A stretch of DNA of 64,000 nt from Streptoverticillium olivoreticuli subsp. olivoreticuli. Lineage in GTDB: Bacteria > Actinomycetota > Actinomycetes > Streptomycetales > Streptomycetaceae. Positions 32,501 through 41,534 of the stretch are shown piece by piece (position 1 is the first letter of the stretch; each line of letters opens with the position of its first letter). Under the pieces are notes generated by a model. It saw nothing but the letters and a program-made list of their open reading frames with translations, was not told where the DNA came from and made no database searches. The position numbers and the translations under genes were made by a program. The stretch covers positions 2,108,001 through 2,172,000 of the forward strand of contig NZ_CP031455.1 of NCBI RefSeq assembly GCF_003391135.1, written 5' to 3'.

Positions 32501-35500
32501 CTCCGTGATCGCGGCGGCCAGCCGTTCGGCGCGCGCGTCCAGTTCGCGGTAGGTCAGCGCGACATCGCCGCAGAGCACGGCGGTGCGGTCGGGTGCCGCG
32601 GCCGCCTGCCGGGCGACGAGCTCGTGGACGGTCGTGCCGTCGAGGGGCCGGACGGGGCCGCGCTCCCACGGCCGCGGTACGGCGTCGCCGTGCGCGGTCG
32701 GCGCGGCGAGCCGGGACAGCGGGGTCCCGGGCGCCTCGACGGCCGCCGCGAGGAGTTCGCGGAAGGTCGCGAAGAAGCCGTCGACGGTCTCCGCGTCGAA
32801 GAGGTCGGTGTTGTACTCCAGGTGACAGCGGATGCCCTCCGCCTGGTCCGTGAAGTAGACGGCGAGGTCGGTGAGGGCCTTGTCCGGGCCCTCCTCCAGC
32901 GGAGTGGCCCGGATGCCGGGCAGGTCGAAGCGGAACGGCTCGCTGCGCTCGAACTCGGCGAGCACCTGGAAGACCGGCGTGCGGTCGGTGGCGCGGGGCG
33001 GGGCGAGCTCGCGGACCACCGTCTCGAACGGCACGTCGGCGTGGTCGTACGCGTCCAGGGCCACGGTCCGCACCCGGTCCAGCAGGGTGGTGAAGGCCGG
33101 GTCGCCGGTGAGGTCGACGCGCAGGGCGAGGGTGTTGACGAAGAATCCGAGCAGGTCCGCGGCGTCCTGCGGCCGGTTCGACATCGGGGTGCCGATGACG
33201 ATGTCCTCCTGCCCGGTGACGCGGTGCAGCATCGCCGCGTAGCCGGCGAGCAGCGTCATGAAGAGCGTGGCGCGGCGGCCGCGGCTCAGCTCGCGCAGCC
33301 GCGCGGACAGGGACGGGTCGAGGGTGCGGAAGACCGCCCGGCCGTTGGACGTCATGGTCTCGGGCCGCGGCCGGTCGGTCGGCAGGTCCAGGACCGGCAG
33401 CCCGCCGCCGAGCGCGGCCCGCCAATGGGCCAGGTCCTCCGCCGACTTGGGTCCGTCCTGCTCGGCGAGCTGCTCGCGGGCGTGGTCGGCGTAGCCGCGC
33501 GTCAGCGCGGGGAGCCCGGCGGGCGTGCCGTCGCGCTCGGCGCGGTAGAGGGCGGACAGGTCGCGGGCCAGGACGGCGGCGGACGCCGCGTCGACGACGA
33601 TGTGGTGGAGGGAGAGGACGAGGACGTGCCGGTCCTCGGCCTCCCGCACCAGCCGGGTGACGAACAGGGGCCCGTCGACGAGGTCGAAGCGGCGCGCGCT
33701 CTCGGCGGCCAGCACCTCGCGCACGGTGCCGTCCGCGCCGTCGACCAGCGCGAAGTCCGGTTCGCCCGGGGCCCGTACGAACTGCCGTGGCTCGCCGTCG
33801 ACCTCCCGGAAGACGGTGCGCAGCCCTTCGTGGCGTTCGACGAGTGCGCGCAGGGCCGCGCGCAGGGCGGGCACGTCGAGGGGGCCGTCGAGCCGTACGG
33901 CCTTGGTCTCGTTGTAGGCGGTGCGGCCCGGGAGCAGGTGTTCCAGGAACCAGATGCGCTGCTGGCCGGGTGAGAGCGGGGCGGGCGCGGGGGTGGGCGG
34001 GGGCGGGGTGTGGCGGTAGCGGCGGCGCAGCGCGTCGACGCGGGTGAGGGAGGCGCGCAGGGCGTCGGGCGCCACCCCGAAGTCCACGAGCGAGACGATC
34101 TCGTCGGCGCCCGCCGCGGTGACCTCGTCGACCACGGGCGAGACGGTGTCGACGGTGCCGATGAGGGCGCGCTGGTCGCAGTAGCGGCCGTAGGCGCGGC
34201 GGAAGACCGCGTCCAGGTCGTCCTCGCCGAGGGCCTCCGGGTCGACGCGGTGCCCGAGGCTGTCGGTGACGCCGCCGAACAGCGAGAGCGAGGCGCGCAT
34301 ATAGCGCGACAGGGGTGCGTACGCCTCCGCGCGCGCCGTCTCGTGGTCGTCGGCCAGATAGGTGTGCAGCAGGACGGCGACGCGGCCGGTGTCCGGGTCC
34401 AGTCCGTGTGCGGCCCGGGTGCGCCGGTAGAGCGCGATGTTCTCCCTGAGCCGGTCGACGGTCTGGGTCATGAGGTTGGTGACGATGCCCAGGTCGTGGC
34501 GGGCGGCGAGTTCGTACGAGGCGGGGTTGCCGACCACGGCCGTGTACATCGGCGGAGCGTCCTGGACGGGCCGGGGGAAGAGCCGGACGGCGGCCTCGCC
34601 GTCGCCGGTGGTCCGGTTCAGCGCCTCGCCCCGCCAGAGCCGCCGTACCTCCTCCACCTGCTCGTACATCGTCTCCTTGTGGCGGCCGAAGCGGTCGGGG
34701 AAGAAGGCGAAGTCGCGGGCGTGCCAGCCGCTCGCCACGCCGATGCCGATCCGGCCCGCGGAGAGGTTGTCGGCCATCGACCACTCCTCGGCGACCCGGA
34801 TCGGGTCGTGGAGGGGCAGGACGACGGAACCGGCGTTCAGCCGGATGCGCCCGGTCTCCCGGGCGAGGGCCGCGGCGAGGACGGCGGGGTTGGGGAAGAG
34901 CCCGCCGAAGGAGTGGAAGTGCCGTTCGGGCATCCACAGCGCGTGGAAGCCGTGTTGGTCGGCGAAGCGCGCGGTTTCGAGGACGAGGTCGTACTTGCCG
35001 TGGCGGGGGGCCTCGTCCTGGGGGTAGTCGCCGAAGAAGTAGATGCTGAAGTCGGGGGCGGTCCTCCTGGGTGGCGCCGGGACGGCCGGCGCCACGGGTT
35101 CCGTGCGGGTGGCCGCCCGCGCGGCGGCGTTCCAGGGCATGGCGGGGGCGGCCGGTGCGGGCGCGGGCGGCGGCGTGGGCGCGGCCCGCTTCGCGCCCGG
35201 GAAGAAGCCCGCCCCGCGGAGCTCCAGCAGCGAGCTCTTGACCGCCTCAGCGACGAATTCGAGGTCGCCGTCCGAGTGGGCCGTGGACAGGAAGAAGTTG
35301 CGCCACTCCCAGACGTGGACGCCGCGCAGCATCAGGTGGTGGTAGAGCAGCTCCATGTCGGCGCGGTGGTCGAAGCGGAACTGCGAGCCGAAGTGGCTCA
35401 TCCGGAGCGGGAATTCCCCCTCCTCGAAGAAGCCGTTGAGCGTGGCCGCGAGCTCGGCCGTCCGCGCGTTGAGCCGCTGCTGGAGAGTGGGGCTGTGCTC

Positions 35501-36718
35501 CTTGAGGTGGGTGAGGACGGCGCGGGCGGCGACCATCGACACCGGGTGCTGGATGTACGTGCCGCCGAAGAAGGTGGTGTCCGCGGGCGGGTAGCTGTCG
35601 TCGCCGTAGCTCCAGTAGCCGCCGTCGACGCCGTCCATGATGTCGGCGCGGCCCGCGATGGCGCCGATCGGGAAGCCGCCGCCGAGCAGCTTCCCGTACG
35701 TCGCCAGGTCGGGCGTGACGCCGTAGAGCTCCTGCGCGCCGCGCGGGGCCGGGCGGAAGCCCGTCAGCATCTCGTCGAACATCAACACGATGCCGTGGCG
35801 CCGCGTCAGCTCGCGCAGCTTCCGCACGAACTCGACGGGCTGGAGGGACGGGTGGCGGCTCTGCACAGGCTCGACGACGACCACGGCGATCTCGGCGGCG
35901 TGCCGCTCGATCGCCTCCAGGCTCGCCTCGGCGCCGTAGTCGAGGACGAGGAGTTCGGCGACGGCGCTGTGCGGGATGCCGCTGGACACGGGCACGGTGA
36001 CCCGGTCGTCCCCCGGCCCGGAGGAGCGGCCGAGCACGGTGTCGGCGTGCCCGTGGTAGGCGCCGTTGAAGACGACCACCCTGTCCCGGCCGGTGGCGGC
36101 GCGGGCCAGGCGGATCGCGGCGGAGTTGGCCTCCGTGCCGGAGTTCGCGAACGCCACCCGCTCCATTCCGGTGAGCTCGGCGAGCAGTTCGGCCGCCTCG
36201 CCGGTCTCGGTCGTGCGCGGGCCCAGCTGGATGCCGCGGGACAGGTGTTCACGGACGGCTTCGGTCACGAACTGCGGCTCGTGGCCGAAGAGGAGCACCC
36301 CGAAGCCCATGGTGATGTCGACATAGCGGTTGCCGTCGATGTCCTCCAGCCACGAGCCGCTCGCCCGCCGCCCGGCGATGGGGTAGAGCATCTCCTTGGT
36401 GCCGCTGCGGAAGCCGACGACGGCCCGGCTGTCGGCGAGGACCCGGCGGTGGCGCTGGGCGATCTCCTTGGAGGTCGGGGTCCGGGCGGTGTAGCGGCGC
36501 ACGAGATCGTCGAGGTGCTCCTGCTGGGAGCGCGGCGAGGCGCCCTGCACCATCCCGGCGGAGCGCGGCACGCTCACGCGGGGGCCGTGCGGGCGCTGCG
36601 GCCCGGCGGGCCGCGCCTCGTCCGGGGCTGCCAGCTGGCCCGCGATGCGCTTGGAGAGTTCGGCCATGGCGGCCAGATCCTGGTCGAGGGCCGCGGAGGC
36701 GGCGGCGAGCCCGGTCAC
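29531..36718 (-). CDS. Hybrid megasynthase: aminotransferase-luciferase-like monooxygenase-C-A-PCP-C
   Basis: 2395 residues. A short N-terminal helix (possible docking) is followed by a class III aminotransferase of the GSAM type (about 60-505; AYHGHADTVLG, FDEMLTG, PLP Lys in YGKLLGGGFP near 343). A proline/alanine linker leads to a luciferase-like monooxygenase (555-890; FGDYPQ, WMPERHFHSFGG, GIGVASGWHARDF). Then come condensation (912-1340; HHIVVDA), adenylation (1355-1855; HTSGSTGSPKGV, YGPTE, NGK), PCP (1885-1950; GGHSIT) and a second condensation domain (1965-2390; HHSMCDG). No thioesterase, reductase or later PCP is present. Family logic: the beta-keto thioester from the upstream PKS is aminated at C3 and hydroxylated at C2, joined to one amino acid, and released by the last C domain onto an amine. 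The start overlaps the PKS stop by 4 bases. Confidence 0.93.
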   Translation of the reverse strand: MTGLAAASAALDQDLAAMAELSKRIAGQLAAPDEARPAGPQRPHGPRVSVPRSAGMVQGASPRSQQEHLDDLVRRYTARTPTSKEIAQRHRRVLADSRAVVGFRSGTKEMLYPIAGRRASGSWLEDIDGNRYVDITMGFGVLLFGHEPQFVTEAVREHLSRGIQLGPRTTETGEAAELLAELTGMERVAFANSGTEANSAAIRLARAATGRDRVVVFNGAYHGHADTVLGRSSGPGDDRVTVPVSSGIPHSAVAELLVLDYGAEASLEAIERHAAEIAVVVVEPVQSRHPSLQPVEFVRKLRELTRRHGIVLMFDEMLTGFRPAPRGAQELYGVTPDLATYGKLLGGGFPIGAIAGRADIMDGVDGGYWSYGDDSYPPADTTFFGGTYIQHPVSMVAARAVLTHLKEHSPTLQQRLNARTAELAATLNGFFEEGEFPLRMSHFGSQFRFDHRADMELLYHHLMLRGVHVWEWRNFFLSTAHSDGDLEFVAEAVKSSLLELRGAGFFPGAKRAAPTPPPAPAPAAPAMPWNAAARAATRTEPVAPAVPAPPRRTAPDFSIYFFGDYPQDEAPRHGKYDLVLETARFADQHGFHALWMPERHFHSFGGLFPNPAVLAAALARETGRIRLNAGSVVLPLHDPIRVAEEWSMADNLSAGRIGIGVASGWHARDFAFFPDRFGRHKETMYEQVEEVRRLWRGEALNRTTGDGEAAVRLFPRPVQDAPPMYTAVVGNPASYELAARHDLGIVTNLMTQTVDRLRENIALYRRTRAAHGLDPDTGRVAVLLHTYLADDHETARAEAYAPLSRYMRASLSLFGGVTDSLGHRVDPEALGEDDLDAVFRRAYGRYCDQRALIGTVDTVSPVVDEVTAAGADEIVSLVDFGVAPDALRASLTRVDALRRRYRHTPPPPTPAPAPLSPGQQRIWFLEHLLPGRTAYNETKAVRLDGPLDVPALRAALRALVERHEGLRTVFREVDGEPRQFVRAPGEPDFALVDGADGTVREVLAAESARRFDLVDGPLFVTRLVREAEDRHVLVLSLHHIVVDAASAAVLARDLSALYRAERDGTPAGLPALTRGYADHAREQLAEQDGPKSAEDLAHWRAALGGGLPVLDLPTDRPRPETMTSNGRAVFRTLDPSLSARLRELSRGRRATLFMTLLAGYAAMLHRVTGQEDIVIGTPMSNRPQDAADLLGFFVNTLALRVDLTGDPAFTTLLDRVRTVALDAYDHADVPFETVVRELAPPRATDRTPVFQVLAEFERSEPFRFDLPGIRATPLEEGPDKALTDLAVYFTDQAEGIRCHLEYNTDLFDAETVDGFFATFRELLAAAVEAPGTPLSRLAAPTAHGDAVPRPWERGPVRPLDGTTVHELVARQAAAAPDRTAVLCGDVALTYRELDARAERLAAAITERTGPAGPDGTVALWLPRSPELVVAMLAVLKSGHAYLPLDPALGRARASAVIAECGPRALIATPSGTALPDLPDGLPVLAPDAAPATTTAPAAVGRESLCYVIHTSGSTGSPKGVAVPHSAVLNLCQWHHRRFGFTAADRAAVVCSQSFDASVLEIWPALTAGASLAIAEDDAVRKDPLALARWYRARNVTFSVLPTALGETVLELAPDDQPPLRHLLIGGDVLRTRPHPGAPYETLNIYGPTEATVLCTAETVAPDGHGAIAIGRPVDNVRLRVLDAAGDAVPVGAVGELYVAGAGVARGYLGRPDATREHFRQDPVAGRAYRTGDLVRWTEDGRLEFRGRTDEQVKIRGFRVEPEETARTLEGLDGVRDAAVLARRDGGGEARLAAYAVPADPVGDTAADRRAFADLMADELAARLPEYLVPREWAVLAALPYTANGKLDRAALPQADIVTRAPAHEAAIPPAGPDADPPAADPLPGVERRLRALWAAQFGTDADAVRPDASFFDLGGHSITAIRLLNRVRTEFGTDYPMARFYQEPTVRAMAARLAGAHPHAGERAPVTPQQTGYLTAHEQHALPQVFNVALRIALTGTLDASALRTALTRLVGRHDGLRTRYAKDAGQWWQEVLPPRPVELPVEDLTPYAPEARAAEVERISGQVANTPFDPAAGVAPVFRLLRTGGTSWVLLWVLHHSMCDGWAVSVLLKEFAALYTAAVTGVPDALPQPPQPAAYARRQLDHAREPDDGRELAYWLREFDGAPLRHDLPLDRPRPRVPSGRGAVVTFTVPARTRADVEVLAAGRGTTPFAVTAAAAALLFAGKSGRPDVLFAVPYANRGRHEFEALVACTTLPFGLRVRTDRSPAFTDLVDQVARTAIQGIDHVLPPARIAEAVRERLGVDMSARLPLGFAYQNSLETDIELPGVTTAVEDLAPSGSRAEFSLGLVPAGDALTGFVEYATDLWDRTTVERWARDYTQLLAEEVRRALRGAADGG

Positions 36719-39700
36719 GGGGCGACCTTGCCGTTGATCCGGGTGGTGGCGGCAGCGGTCTGGAGCGAGAGCAGCTGCGACAGCTGGGACATCATCTGGA
36801 GCTGGATCTGCGCTATCTGGTGCAGCTTCTGGGCAAGGTCCTCCAGCTCGCCGCGGGTGGCGTAGGCGTCTTCGGAGGCGGGCGGTACGGGCTCGTACGT
36901 GACGACCGGTACAGGCTCCGGGGCCCGTACCGGCTCGGGGGCATGCTCCGCCGGGCCCGCGGGCGCGTCGCCCGGGGAGAGCGGGAGGCGGCGCACGATG
37001 AGCTCCGCGAGCTGCCGCGGTGTGCCGGTCTCCTCGAAGAGTTCGCGCATCGACACCTTGACCCGGTGCTCCTGCTCAAGCTCCCGCAGCACGCTGATCA
37101 TCTGCAGCGAGTCCGCGCCGAGGTCGAAGAAGGAGGTGTCCCCGGTGATCTCCTCGGGGCCATGGCCGAGATGCCGGGCGGTGAGTGTGACGATGCTCCG
37201 CAGGACGCGTTCGACCGCCGCTGCCTCGTGCTGTGCCACTACGGCTCCCTTTCTCGCTGGTGTGCCGGACCGGACAGCCGTCGGCTCCGGTCCCGTCCAG
37301 TGGTTCCTGTGCTGGAATCGGTGGCCGGGCAGCGGGATCCTGCGCCCGCCGGTGCCCTCGACCAGCGCCTTCCAGGCGATGTCCGCCCCGGCGCAGTGCA
37401 GTTCCGCGACCGCCGACCACAGTGCCGCGAGCCCGGCGCCACGGCGCAGCGTGGGCACGGCGCGTACGCCCGCGAGGGCCCGCCGGGCCAGACCGCTGAG
37501 GGTGGTGTGCGGGCCGATCTCGACCAGGGCGTCCAGGCGGTGCGTGCCGAGGGTGCGCAACACCTCGTCGAAGCGCACGGGTTCGCGGGTGTGGCGGACG
37601 AGGTGGTCGGCGTCGGGGGTCCAGCCGGGCGGGCGGACGATCCCGTCGAGCCCGCTGACGAAGGGGACCGTCACCGGCCGGAACGGCACGGCGGCGAGCA
37701 CCGCGCGGAAGGGTTCGAGCACCGGGTCCATCAGGGCGGTGTGGAAGGCGCGTGCCACCGGCAGCCGCTCGCCCCGGATGCCGCGCTCCTCCAGCAGCGC
37801 GCTCAGCCGCGGGGCGGCCGCGGCGGGTCCGGCGAGGACGTGGGCGCGCTCGCCGTTGGCCACGGCCGTCTCGACGCCGGGGACCTCGGCGGCCAGCGCG
37901 TCCGCGGTCGCGCGGTCGACGGGCACCGCGACCATCACGCCCTCGGCGCAGTGCCGTTGCATGAGGCGGCCGCGCTCGGCGGTGACCCGCAGGCCGTCCT
38001 CCAGGGACAGCGCCCCGGCGGCGTACAGGGCCGCGTACTCGCCGACGCTGTGTCCGGTCACGGTGTCCGGGGTGACGCCCAGGTCCCGCCACAGCCGCAC
38101 GAGCGCGCACTGGAGCGCGTAGAGAGCGGGCTGCGCGGTGTCCGTGTGCCAGATCCCGCCCGCGCCGTCGCCGCCCAGCAGCCCGTCGAGCAGGGTGCCG
38201 CCGTACAGGTCCCGGTAGTGGCGCTCGCAGGCGTCGAGCGTCTCGCGCACGACGGGGAAGCGCTCGTGCAGGGCCTGTGCCATGCCGGGGTAGGGGGCGG
38301 CCTGGCCGGTGAACTGGAAGGCGGTCCTGGCCCGTTCCTCGCGGGGCGCCGTGCCGGTGGTGACGGCCGGGGTGCGCTGGTCCGCGAGCCAGGCGTCGAG
38401 GGCGTCGGCGAATTCGGCCGCGGTGTCGCCCCGGGCGGCCAGCCGGTGCCGGTGGTGGGTGCGTCCGAGCGCCGCGGTGGTGACGAGGTCCGCCGGGTCC
38501 GTGCCGGGCCGCTGCCGCAACCGGTCGCGGAAGGCACGGGCGTTGGCCGCGAGGGCCGCTTCCCCGCTGCCGGAGAGCACCAGGATTCCCGGCGGTGCGG
38601 TGCGCCCCGTGCGGGGCGCGGGGGCGGGGGCCTCCTCGAGGACGAGGTGGACGTTGGTGCCGCCGACGCCCAGCGAGGTGAGACCGGCGCGGCGCGGGGT
38701 GTCGCCCTCGGGCCACGGGGTGGCGGTGCGGGGGATGCGGAAGGGGCTGCCGTCGAGGGCGAGCAGGGGGTTGGGGCGGGTGAAGTTCGCCATCGGCGGG
38801 ATGACGCCGTGCCGCAGGACCAGCAGCGTCTTGATCAGTCCGGCCAGGCCCGCGCAGACGTCGAGGTGGCCGATGTTGGCCTTGACCGAGCCGAGCGCGC
38901 AGTAGCCGGTCCGGTCGGTGTCCTCGCGGTACGCGGCGGTGGCGCCGTCGAATTCGATCGGGTCGCCCTTGAGCGTCCCGGTGCCGTGGGTCTCCAGATA
39001 GCCGATGGTGCCGGCGCCGACACCGGCCCGGTCCAGGGCGCGGCGGATGGCGTCCCGCTGACCGCTCGCGCTGGGGGCGGTGTACGCCTTCTTGTCCGAG
39101 CCGTCGTTGGTGACGCCCCAGCCGCGGATGACGCCGTGGACGGTGTCGCCGTCGGCGAGGGCCCGGTCGAGCCGCTTGAGGACGACCGCGGCGACGCCCG
39201 TACCGCCGACGGTGCCGTCGGCCCCGGCGTCGAAGGCACGCAGCCGGCCGGTCCTGGAGAGGATCGAGCCCTTGACGTAGCGGTAGCCCAGCACCTGGGG
39301 GACGTGCACGGCGGTGGCACCGGCGAGTGCGATGTCGCAGTCGCCCATGAGCAGGGACTGCGCGGCGAGTTGCACCCCGACCAGGGAGCTGGAACAGCCG
39401 GTCTGGACGCTGACCGCCGGGCCGGTGAGGCCGAGCCGGAAGGCCACGCGGGTGGCGGTGAAGTCGGCGTAGTTGCCGACCATGGTCTGCATCCGGGAGA
39501 GCCAGTCGTCGCCGGGCGCGCCCTGGAGGACGTTGTTGAGGAGGTAGTTCTCCATGGAGTACAGGTGGTAGCCCGTGCTGGCGTAGACGCCGACGCGGGT
39601 GCCGTCGCGCTCGCCGGGGTATCCGGCGTTCTCCAGGGCGTGCTGGGCGCACTCCAGGAACATCCGGTGCTGCGGGTCGGTGAGCTGGGCCTCGCGGGCG

Positions 39701-39945
39701 CTCATGCCGAAGTGCCGGTCGTCGAATCCCGCGATGTCGTCGAGGATGCCGGAGGCGCCGACGAACTCCGGTGACCGGTACTGCTCCTCGGGCACCCCGG
39801 CGGCCGCGAGCTCCTCGTCGGTGAAGCGGGTGACGCAGTCCGTGCCGTCGCGGATGACGCGCCAGAACTCCTCGGGGGTGTCCGCCCCGGGTAACCGGAA
39901 GGCCATGCCGATGACCGCGATGCGGGGGTCGGTGGAGGGGCTCAT
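36715..39945 (-). CDS. Type I polyketide synthase module KS-AT-ACP
   Basis: 1076 residues. KS (about 8-435) has the catalytic Cys in VQTGCSSSLVG (near 184), His in ETHGTGTLKGDP (near 320) and His in KANIGHLD (near 360). AT (535-830) has GHSVGEYAALYAAG and an AFH motif near 734, as in malonyl-specific ATs. ACP (910-980) carries LGADSLQM. No KR, DH, ER or loading domain exists, so a beta-keto thioester is expected to stay unreduced for the aminotransferase of the next protein. The C-terminal helix (LEDLAQKLHQIAQIQLQMM) looks like a docking coil. Codon 18 is TTA (39894-39892), hinting at bldA dependence. Both ends overlap neighbouring genes by 4 bases. Confidence 0.94.
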   Translation of the reverse strand: MSPSTDPRIAVIGMAFRLPGADTPEEFWRVIRDGTDCVTRFTDEELAAAGVPEEQYRSPEFVGASGILDDIAGFDDRHFGMSAREAQLTDPQHRMFLECAQHALENAGYPGERDGTRVGVYASTGYHLYSMENYLLNNVLQGAPGDDWLSRMQTMVGNYADFTATRVAFRLGLTGPAVSVQTGCSSSLVGVQLAAQSLLMGDCDIALAGATAVHVPQVLGYRYVKGSILSRTGRLRAFDAGADGTVGGTGVAAVVLKRLDRALADGDTVHGVIRGWGVTNDGSDKKAYTAPSASGQRDAIRRALDRAGVGAGTIGYLETHGTGTLKGDPIEFDGATAAYREDTDRTGYCALGSVKANIGHLDVCAGLAGLIKTLLVLRHGVIPPMANFTRPNPLLALDGSPFRIPRTATPWPEGDTPRRAGLTSLGVGGTNVHLVLEEAPAPAPRTGRTAPPGILVLSGSGEAALAANARAFRDRLRQRPGTDPADLVTTAALGRTHHRHRLAARGDTAAEFADALDAWLADQRTPAVTTGTAPREERARTAFQFTGQAAPYPGMAQALHERFPVVRETLDACERHYRDLYGGTLLDGLLGGDGAGGIWHTDTAQPALYALQCALVRLWRDLGVTPDTVTGHSVGEYAALYAAGALSLEDGLRVTAERGRLMQRHCAEGVMVAVPVDRATADALAAEVPGVETAVANGERAHVLAGPAAAAPRLSALLEERGIRGERLPVARAFHTALMDPVLEPFRAVLAAVPFRPVTVPFVSGLDGIVRPPGWTPDADHLVRHTREPVRFDEVLRTLGTHRLDALVEIGPHTTLSGLARRALAGVRAVPTLRRGAGLAALWSAVAELHCAGADIAWKALVEGTGGRRIPLPGHRFQHRNHWTGPEPTAVRSGTPARKGAVVAQHEAAAVERVLRSIVTLTARHLGHGPEEITGDTSFFDLGADSLQMISVLRELEQEHRVKVSMRELFEETGTPRQLAELIVRRLPLSPGDAPAGPAEHAPEPVRAPEPVPVVTYEPVPPASEDAYATRGELEDLAQKLHQIAQIQLQMMSQLSQLLSLQTAAATTRINGKVAP

Positions 39946-41237
39946 GTGCTGTGTCCTTCCGCGGTGGGGACGTCCCTGCCCGGCGCTCCCCCGGTGTCCG
40001 GTGCCGGCCCGCCGGCCGTCCGCCCGGCCTGCCGCCGCGCGTACGTGCCGCCGCGCCGGAGGAGCACGACCAGGAGGGCGGCGCACAGGACGATCGCGAG
40101 GCCGTGGAAGAGCGCGACCACCGGCAGGGGGGCGAACCGGTCGAGCAGGGCGGCGCTCACGATCATTCCGAGGCCGAAGCCGGTGTTCTCGGCCGAGGCC
40201 GACAGCCCGAAGAGGCGGCCGCGCTGTTCGTCGGGGGCGGCCTGGAGCCGTGAGACGTACACGATCTCGGTGAAGCCGTCGGCCATTCCCGCGACGAGCG
40301 CCGCCGCGACGGCGGGCACGGTGGGCAGCCCGGTGAAGACCAGGATGAACGCCGCGGACATCACGCAGGATCCGACGGCGAAGGCGCGCTCGCCCGGGGT
40401 GCGGCCGGACTTGTTCATCAGCCGGCCGCACAGCTGCTGCGCGACGATGTTGCCCAGCGCCCAGGTCGCCCAGAACTGGCTGACGAACGTGGCGGGATGA
40501 GCGGGGTCCAGGCTGTCGGAGTAGACGGGCAGGGCGACGTTGTGGGACGAGGAGCCCAGCCCGTCGACCGCGCGGACGGCGATCATCACCGCCAGGAGCG
40601 GCGCGGTGCGCAGCAGCGCGCGGTACGCCGACCGGCCCGCCCCCTCGTCGGCGCCGTCGCCCTCCCCCGCCGTGTCGGCGGCGGCCCGGGTGCGGACCGG
40701 CAGCAGGAAGAGGATCCCGGCGGAGACGACGAACGTGGCGGCGTCCAGGGCGAAGGCCGTGGAGTAGCCGAAGCGGGCGACGACCACGCCCGACGAGGCG
40801 AATCCGGCGATCATGGCGAGGGAACGGCCGGTGACCAGCAGACCGTTGGCACGGGCCCGGTGGTCGGCGCCGACGATCTCCGGGACGCTGCTGCGGAGCG
40901 CGACCTGGGAGAGGGTCGAGCAGGCGCCGGTCACGACGGCCAGCGCGAAGAGCAGCGCGACCCGCGCGCCGCCGGGCGCGATCAACAGCGGGAGCAGGGC
41001 CAGCGCCTGGGTGAGGTCGGCGCCGACCATCAGCCGCTTGCGGTCGTAGCGGGAGACGAGGCGCCCGCTCACCAGCCCGGCCGCCACGTTGGTCAGCAGG
41101 CGCACGGCCATGAAGAGGCCCGCGGTGAGCGCGCTGCCCGTCACGTGGTAGATGAAGACGTTCAGGGCCACCATGTTGAGGTAGCTGCCGTACGCGGAGA
41201 CGCCGTTGCCGATGACGAGCAGCCGGAAATGGCCCAT
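39942..41237 (-). CDS. MFS exporter, first gene of the PKS/NRPS operon
   Basis: 431 residues from ATG 41237, with GGAGGGG upstream. About twelve hydrophobic segments; the start LLVIGNGVSAYGSYLNMVAL and the loop SGRLVSRYDRKRLMVGADL (MFS motif A, with YDRKR) place it in the multidrug/macrolide-efflux-like MFS group. It probably exports the product of the downstream synthases and gives self-protection. Its stop overlaps the PKS start (ATGA), so exporter, PKS and NRPS are translated as a coupled unit. Confidence 0.9.
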   Translation of the reverse strand: MGHFRLLVIGNGVSAYGSYLNMVALNVFIYHVTGSALTAGLFMAVRLLTNVAAGLVSGRLVSRYDRKRLMVGADLTQALALLPLLIAPGGARVALLFALAVVTGACSTLSQVALRSSVPEIVGADHRARANGLLVTGRSLAMIAGFASSGVVVARFGYSTAFALDAATFVVSAGILFLLPVRTRAAADTAGEGDGADEGAGRSAYRALLRTAPLLAVMIAVRAVDGLGSSSHNVALPVYSDSLDPAHPATFVSQFWATWALGNIVAQQLCGRLMNKSGRTPGERAFAVGSCVMSAAFILVFTGLPTVPAVAAALVAGMADGFTEIVYVSRLQAAPDEQRGRLFGLSASAENTGFGLGMIVSAALLDRFAPLPVVALFHGLAIVLCAALLVVLLRRGGTYARRQAGRTAGGPAPDTGGAPGRDVPTAEGHST

Positions 41238-41534
41238 ACGTGTTCCCCTCCACTCCGCTCGGCAGCCGGGTCGCCGCCGCGGGCAGCGGTGGACACGTCC
41301 ACAGTCGCCCGGTTCGAGCCGGTCATGGAGCCACGTGTGTTGGGGACTTGACAGGTGGTCACCGCGCCTCATAAGGGCGTCGACCGGCCAACTGTGCGGC
41401 GGGCGGCCACCTTTTGCTTGCTTTTCACCGAGTCCGTGATTAGATCCCCTTGTGCGTCAGGTAGGGGATGTGCTTAGTCCACCGGTGGCCCACCCGTACC
41501 CGCCGTCTCCGCCGTAACAGCTCATGGAGAAGAG
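41238..41534. promoter_or_regulatory. Divergent promoter region of the exporter operon and LuxR gene
   Basis: 297 bases between divergent genes. ATCCCCT-N12-AGGGGAT (41444-41450 and 41463-41469) is an inverted repeat. TTGCTT (41418-41423) and TTAGAT (41440-41445, 16-base spacer) form a possible rightward promoter whose -10 touches the repeat. The layout suits autoregulation by the small LuxR protein. No gene is visible here. Confidence 0.45.
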
